Shown here: positions 63,278 through 64,000 of the stretch, in pieces
Layout: every line of letters starts with the position of its first letter
Position numbering within the stretch: the first letter of the stretch is position 1
Assembly: GCF_010915705.1 (NCBI RefSeq)
Contig: NZ_JAAIKE010000001.1
Coordinates: 1,178,001-1,242,000 of the forward strand
Direction: 5' to 3'
From: Pseudotabrizicola algicola
GTDB taxonomy: Bacteria; Pseudomonadota; Alphaproteobacteria; Rhodobacterales; Rhodobacteraceae
DNA length: 64,000 nt
The notes under the pieces: model-generated
Seen by the model: only the letters and a program-made list of their open reading frames with translations
Databases searched by the model: none
What the model was told of the DNA's origin: nothing
Translations under genes and position numbers: made by a program

Positions 63278-64000
63278 AGGCCAGCCTCGGCCCGCGACTT
63301 GGCATAGGCGGCCCAGTCGGGCGAGGCGGCAAATTGCGCCTGCCAGCCCCGTGCCAACGCCTTTTGCAGCAAAAGCTCGAAGCCGTGGGTGCAGAGTTCG
63401 GCCAAGGGCAGCGCGCGCAAGGCGGGGTCGTCTCGGTGGCGGTGAAGCTGCCCGATGCCTGCCATCAGCGCGATGATGCGCGCGATGGTGCCCTCTTCTG
63501 CCGCGCCGATCAGCGCGTAGGTGAGCGCGGTCAGCCCGTGCAGCGATGTGGGGTAAAGCGCCCAGGCCTCAGCGGGGCGGGCGGCGATCATCTCTTCCAC
63601 CCGCAGGCTGGCGGTGATGTCGGCCAGCACCAGCGCGAATTCGGCGGCGGGGGCCTCGCCCACGGTTCCGGCGATCATCACATCGCGCAGGCGGCGGTCC
63701 GGCACGGCGTGCAGGATGGCGCTGACCCGCGCCCATGAGCGCGGGGTGCAGGCGATGGTCTGCCCGCGTTGCAGCGTCTCGGCGGTGGTTTCCAGCAGGT
63801 CGGGGCGGCTGCGCAGGAAGGCGGGGATGGCGGGATGCAGGTTATGGGGCAGCGCGTAGTTCTCCACCCAGTCCTGCGCGGTGGCGCGCAAGGACAGGTG
63901 GATCAGCCGGTCTGACAGGGCGGTGCCCATGTCATAGGCGATGGCGCCATCCTCGGGGCCGTTGCCTGCGGCGACCACGAAGCAGGTGTCGGGCAGACGG
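63274..64000 (-). CDS. MoxR/CobS-like AAA ATPase (5' end beyond window)
   Basis: The C-terminal 241 residues of an ATPase; the frame remains open at the right edge, so the Walker motifs are not visible. The fragment starts RLPDTCFVVAAGN, the sensor-1 strand typical of AAA+ proteins, and continues with MGTALSDRLIHL (the sensor/arginine-finger region), then a helical lid. MoxR-type ATPases work with VWA proteins to insert metals or assemble enzymes, which agrees with the coupled VWA gene. The client is unknown. Confidence 0.82.
   Translation of the reverse strand, partial: RLPDTCFVVAAGNGPEDGAIAYDMGTALSDRLIHLSLRATAQDWVENYALPHNLHPAIPAFLRSRPDLLETTAETLQRGQTIACTPRSWARVSAILHAVPDRRLRDVMIAGTVGEAPAAEFALVLADITASLRVEEMIAARPAEAWALYPTSLHGLTALTYALIGAAEEGTIARIIALMAGIGQLHRHRDDPALRALPLAELCTHGFELLLQKALARGWQAQFAASPDWAAYAKSRAEAGL

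Overview
The window looks like chromosomal DNA of an alphaproteobacterium of the Rhodobacteraceae (Rhodobacter/Gemmobacter/Paracoccus-like). The reasons are the high GC content, the housekeeping gene order (mla, radA, cvpA, purF, pgk, class I aldolase, an FtsB-like gene, pdhA-pdhB-pdhC with lipoyl domains on both PdhB and PdhC), a Rhodobacterales-type taurine cluster, a MaoC-Pta fusion, and many genes coupled by 4-base ATGA overlaps. The genus cannot be fixed from the sequence alone. I saw no tRNA, rRNA, CRISPR array, insertion sequence or prophage gene.

Bases 1-16,800 are mostly housekeeping: lipid transport (mlaE partial, mlaF), radA, cvpA, purF, a short-chain dehydrogenase, a transsulfuration-type PLP enzyme, two overlapping cyclophilins (one secreted, one cytoplasmic), pgk, a second SDR, class I fructose-bisphosphate aldolase, an FtsB/DivIC-like protein, the pyruvate dehydrogenase genes pdhABC closed by a strong terminator, and cysE. 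Bases 16,800-21,400 hold a 43-residue ORF coupled to hemP, a carboxylesterase plus ring-cleaving dioxygenase pair resembling MhqD/MhqO, a LysR regulator and a divergent glutaryl-CoA dehydrogenase.

Bases 21,500-30,600 are a chemotaxis island. Plus-strand mcp-cheB-cheD runs tail to tail into minus-strand STAS-cheY-cheA-cheW-cheR-cheY-(unknown 134-residue protein). The CheB has no receiver domain. The unknown last protein has a short CheZ-like helix motif and may be a CheY phosphatase. The two arms meet in a perfect 12-bp inverted repeat that contains both stop codons. A 1176-residue five-PAS hybrid histidine kinase follows.

Bases 34,296-48,809 form a complete taurine-to-sulfate route. TauABC imports taurine, Tpa deaminates it to sulfoacetaldehyde, and Xsc makes acetyl phosphate plus sulfite. 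AckA can draw ATP from acetyl phosphate, a TSUP permease can export sulfite, and the membrane-bound SoeABC can oxidise sulfite to sulfate. TauR is the MocR-type regulator. The six genes xsc-TSUP-ackA-soeA-soeB-soeC all overlap by 1-4 bases. TauC carries an extra periplasmic cadherin/VCBS-like domain.

Bases 49,000-64,000 contain a LysE exporter, a polysaccharide-type flippase coupled to a free-standing one-module NRPS (C-A-T-TE) and an aldose epimerase, then a MaoC-Pta fusion, divergent katG/oxyR, an orphan membrane protein, and a VWA protein with a partial AAA ATPase running off the right edge. A GC-rich palindromic intergenic element recurs at least four times across the window.
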